A stretch of 16,084 nt of DNA from Nitrospirota bacterium. GTDB lineage: Bacteria; Nitrospirota; Nitrospiria; SBBL01; Manganitrophaceae. Below, in pieces: positions 13,760 through 16,084 of this stretch. Under the pieces are notes generated by a model. The model was not told where the DNA came from, did not search any database, and worked only from the letters and a program-made list of their open reading frames with translations. How positions within the stretch are numbered: the stretch's first letter is position 1; every line of letters begins with the position of its first letter. The stretch is from positions 1-16,084 of the forward strand of contig JAHFEM010000004.1 of NCBI GenBank assembly GCA_023248505.1, written 5' to 3'. Position numbers and translations under genes: made by a program.

Positions 13760-15031
13760 TTATTTCCTAATCTGTCCATCCCCGAAGATGATAAATTTGG
13801 TGCAGGTGAGCGCTTCGAGGCCCATCGGGCCGCGCGCATGGATCCGACTGGTCGAGATTCCCATTTCAGCGCCCAGGCCGAGTTGAAATCCATCATTCAG
13901 GCGGGTCGAGGCGTTGACGAAGACGGCGGAGGCATCGACCTCGTTCAAGAATCGCATGGCATGCGCGTAATCCTGCGTAACAATCGCCTCGGAATGCTGC
14001 GATCCGTAAATGACGATATGCTCCATGGCGGCGTCGATCGAGTCGACCACTTTCACCGAGAGAATCAGGTCGAGATATTCGGTTTTCCAATCTGCTTCAT
14101 CGGCAGGGGTGATCTTGGGCCTCGGCGGCCCCTCCAAGAGTTTCACTGTCTCCGGGCAGCCTCGTATCTCCACCCCGGCCTCTTGGAGGCGCTTGGCGAT
14201 CTTGGGGAGAAATGACGGCGCGATCTTCCGGTGGACTAAGAGGGTTTCCATTGCGTTACAAGTCGAAGGGCGCTGAACTTTGGCGTTCAGGCAGATCTCT
14301 TCGGCCATCCGAAGATCGGCCGATTCGTCTATAAAAGTGTGGCAAATCCCTTTGTCATGCTTCATCACCGGAATTTTGGAGTGTTCGACGACGGTCCGGA
14401 TCAGCCCTTCTCCTCCGCGTGGGATGATCAGATCGATTAAGTCGTCGAAGGTGAGAAGATCGAAAATCGCCTGGCGATCGGTCGTTTCGACCAGTGTGAC
14501 GGCATGCGGGGGAAGCCCGGCATCGCGTCCGGCTTCCTCCAACAGGCGGGCGATGGCCAGGTTGGAGTGGATCGCCTCCGAGCCGCCCCGGAGGATCACG
14601 CCGTTTCCCGATTTGACGCAGAGGGCCGCCGCATCGGCGGTGACGTTCGGGCGAGATTCGTAAATAATTCCGATCACGCCGATCGGGACCCGCATCTGGC
14701 CGACCTGAATGCCGTTGGGACGGCGGATCATCTTCAAGACCTCTCCGACGGGGTCGGGGAGAGCGGCCACCTCCCGCAGCCCGGCCGCCATCTCTCCGAT
14801 TCGCTTGGGGGTGAGGGTCAGCCGTTCTAAGAGGGGACCGGCGAGCCCTTTCTTTTTCCCCGCTTCCAGGTCCTTTGCGTTTTCCGCCAGGAGAGCGGCC
14901 GTCTCGCGCTCCAAGCGTTCGGCCATGGCAAGCAGCGCGCGGTTTTTGACCTCGGAGGAGCACTTCGCCAAGCTTCGGGCGGCCGTTTTCGCTCGCTGTG
15001 CCTGCTCTCTGAGTTGTTCCTTAAGCCCCAT
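13760..15031 (-). CDS. proA: Gamma-glutamyl phosphate reductase
   Basis: The 423-residue product is full length for ProA, an aldehyde-dehydrogenase-fold enzyme that reduces gamma-glutamyl phosphate to glutamate semialdehyde with NADPH in proline synthesis. Conserved blocks are PIGVIGIIYESRPNV (116-130), KSGNGVILRGGSEA (140-153), LIIPRGGEGL (201-210) and KVQRPSTCNA with the catalytic Cys at 258. HARGPMGLEALT closes the conserved C-terminal region, before a tail ending in GDGQIRK. The ATG lies inside the last codons of proB (11-nt overlap), so translation is probably coupled and keeps the two pathway enzymes in step. About 74 nt containing a palindromic repeat separate its stop from the longer possible nadD start. 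Confidence 0.98.
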   Translation of the reverse strand: MGLKEQLREQAQRAKTAARSLAKCSSEVKNRALLAMAERLERETAALLAENAKDLEAGKKKGLAGPLLERLTLTPKRIGEMAAGLREVAALPDPVGEVLKMIRRPNGIQVGQMRVPIGVIGIIYESRPNVTADAAALCVKSGNGVILRGGSEAIHSNLAIARLLEEAGRDAGLPPHAVTLVETTDRQAIFDLLTFDDLIDLIIPRGGEGLIRTVVEHSKIPVMKHDKGICHTFIDESADLRMAEEICLNAKVQRPSTCNAMETLLVHRKIAPSFLPKIAKRLQEAGVEIRGCPETVKLLEGPPRPKITPADEADWKTEYLDLILSVKVVDSIDAAMEHIVIYGSQHSEAIVTQDYAHAMRFLNEVDASAVFVNASTRLNDGFQLGLGAEMGISTSRIHARGPMGLEALTCTKFIIFGDGQIRK

Positions 15032-16084
15032 TGAGAATCACCAAGTTGTCCCGATGAATCACTTCGTCGGTCGATTTGTAGCCGAGCACCTTTTCGATTT
15101 GGGAGGAGTGGATTCCTTTGATCAATATCATCTCAGACGAGCCATAGTTCGTCAAGCCTTTTGCAATTTCTTTCCCCTCCGAAGAGAGACATCGGATGGC
15201 ATCTCCGACGTCGAATTTCCCGGTAATCTCGCGGATTCCGGAAGGAAGGAGCGACTTCCCTTTCTTTAAAATCGCTTCGACTGCGCCGGCATCCAGGGTC
15301 ACCTCTCCTTTGACCTTCAGGGAGTGAGCGATCCAATGTTTTTTGGAGGAGAGACGGACCGGCTTGGGGAGGAAGAGGGTTCCGATCGACTCTCCCTGGA
15401 AGGCCCGCTTCATTAAACCTGGGACGGTTCCGTTTAGAATCAAGGTGGTCACACCGTAAGCTGCGACGCTTTTCGCCGCATGGACCTTGGTGGCCATTCC
15501 GCCGGTGCCGCTGATCTGCCCCGGCTCCCCGGAGATCCGCTCGATTTCGGGGGTGACCTCCTCGACAAGCGGGATTAAAGCGGCATCCGGGACCTTTCTC
15601 GGATCGCCGGTAAAGAGGCCGTCGACATCGGAGAGAATCACCAAGAGGGAGGCGTCGACGAGGTGGGTGATCTGCGCGGCGAGGCTATCGTTGTCGCCCA
15701 GCTTGATTTCGTCCACCGTCACGGTATCGTTCTCATTAATAATCGGCAGAATGCCATGATCGACAAGTGTCATGAGGGTGTTTCGGGCATTGATGAAGCG
15801 TTTTCGGTCGGCGATATCCTCCCGTGTCAGGAGGACCTGCGCCACATTGATTTGGAATCGTTCGAAATGTTTTTCATAAGCCCACATCAGACGGCTCTGT
15901 CCGACGGCGGCGGCGGCCTGTTTGAGCGGAATGGTCTTCGGTCGGCGGGTGAGTCCCAGTTTCTCCATCCCGCAGAGGATGGCGCCGGAAGAGACCAAGA
16001 AGATCTCATGCCCCTCTGTACGAAGGCGGACCACCTCCTCGGCGATCTCCGCCATCCGGTCCTCGCGAAGACCTTTATCGTGCG
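15021..16084 (-). CDS. proB: Glutamate 5-kinase with PUA domain (N-terminus outside window)
   Basis: The frame is open to the right edge of the window, so the start is missing; the visible part begins at HDKGLREDRM and runs for about 353 residues. It phosphorylates glutamate, the first step of proline synthesis. The amino-acid-kinase domain shows VSSGAILCGMEKLG, the NENDTV and DNDSLAAQ blocks, ILSDVDGLFTGDPRK and a GTGGMATKVHAAKSVAAYGV segment. The C-terminal PUA domain (about the last 95 residues) includes LDAGAVEAILKKGKSLLPSG and GLTNYGSSE. The methionine at 16055 is internal and not the start. About 20 N-terminal residues appear to be missing. It overlaps proA by 11 nt. By analogy with other genomes obgE may lie just upstream, outside the window. 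Confidence 0.97.
   Translation of the reverse strand, partial: HDKGLREDRMAEIAEEVVRLRTEGHEIFLVSSGAILCGMEKLGLTRRPKTIPLKQAAAAVGQSRLMWAYEKHFERFQINVAQVLLTREDIADRKRFINARNTLMTLVDHGILPIINENDTVTVDEIKLGDNDSLAAQITHLVDASLLVILSDVDGLFTGDPRKVPDAALIPLVEEVTPEIERISGEPGQISGTGGMATKVHAAKSVAAYGVTTLILNGTVPGLMKRAFQGESIGTLFLPKPVRLSSKKHWIAHSLKVKGEVTLDAGAVEAILKKGKSLLPSGIREITGKFDVGDAIRCLSSEGKEIAKGLTNYGSSEMILIKGIHSSQIEKVLGYKSTDEVIHRDNLVILNGA

Noticed and set aside
3..16084. Search for tRNA, rRNA, CRISPR arrays, riboswitches, phage or transposase genes
   Set aside because: I saw no cloverleaf with a TTCRANNC arm, no regularly spaced direct repeats, and no integrase or transposase frame. By-eye inspection can miss divergent riboswitches; tRNAscan-SE and an Rfam scan would be decisive.

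Overview
This window looks like chromosomal DNA of moderate-to-high GC from a Gram-negative bacterium. The Gram-negative reading rests on a LapA/LapB-type envelope protein, a proB-proA-nadD-rsfS cluster of the kind often found downstream of obgE, and dispersed palindromic repeats between genes. The overall style would fit Nitrospirota or a deltaproteobacterium-like lineage, but no rRNA or other phylogenetic marker is present, so this is only an inference. Most of the window is well-conserved housekeeping sequence. I found no phage, insertion sequence, CRISPR array or obvious new multi-gene defence system.

Left edge (1-1064): the end of an NmrA/HSCARG-like NAD(P)-binding protein is followed by a strong intrinsic terminator. 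Beyond it lies a decayed patch. It holds a 5'-truncated hicB antitoxin fragment, a hicA toxin gene broken by two apparent single-base losses, and a dense set of inverted repeats. On the minus strand these repeats overlap a plausible 51-residue Cys-pair protein. This patch is the least ordinary part of the window.

Minus-strand block (1065-5138): smc (complete, 1200 aa) is followed by a small SnoaL-like ester-cyclase-fold protein. A 461-nt divergent spacer with a REP/dRS3-like palindrome separates smc from a plus-strand pair, a class I glutamine amidotransferase and a HAD phosphatase (5600-6929). The HAD gene converges on rnr (RNase R, minus, 7014-9167).

Signalling pair (9406-10943): after a divergent promoter region come a receiver-GGDEF diguanylate cyclase, with an intact c-di-GMP inhibitory site, and a two-CBS-domain protein.

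Right block (11149-16084, all minus): transcription runs proB (cut by the window edge), proA, nadD, rsfS, then a 455-aa protein that joins a LapA-like two-helix membrane anchor to LapB-like TPRs and a C-terminal rubredoxin-type Cys4 knuckle. proB and proA overlap by 11 nt, and rsfS and the lapB-like gene are 3 nt apart. A heptad-phased palindromic repeat sits between proA and nadD. The block combines proline synthesis, NAD synthesis, ribosome hibernation and probable LPS homeostasis.
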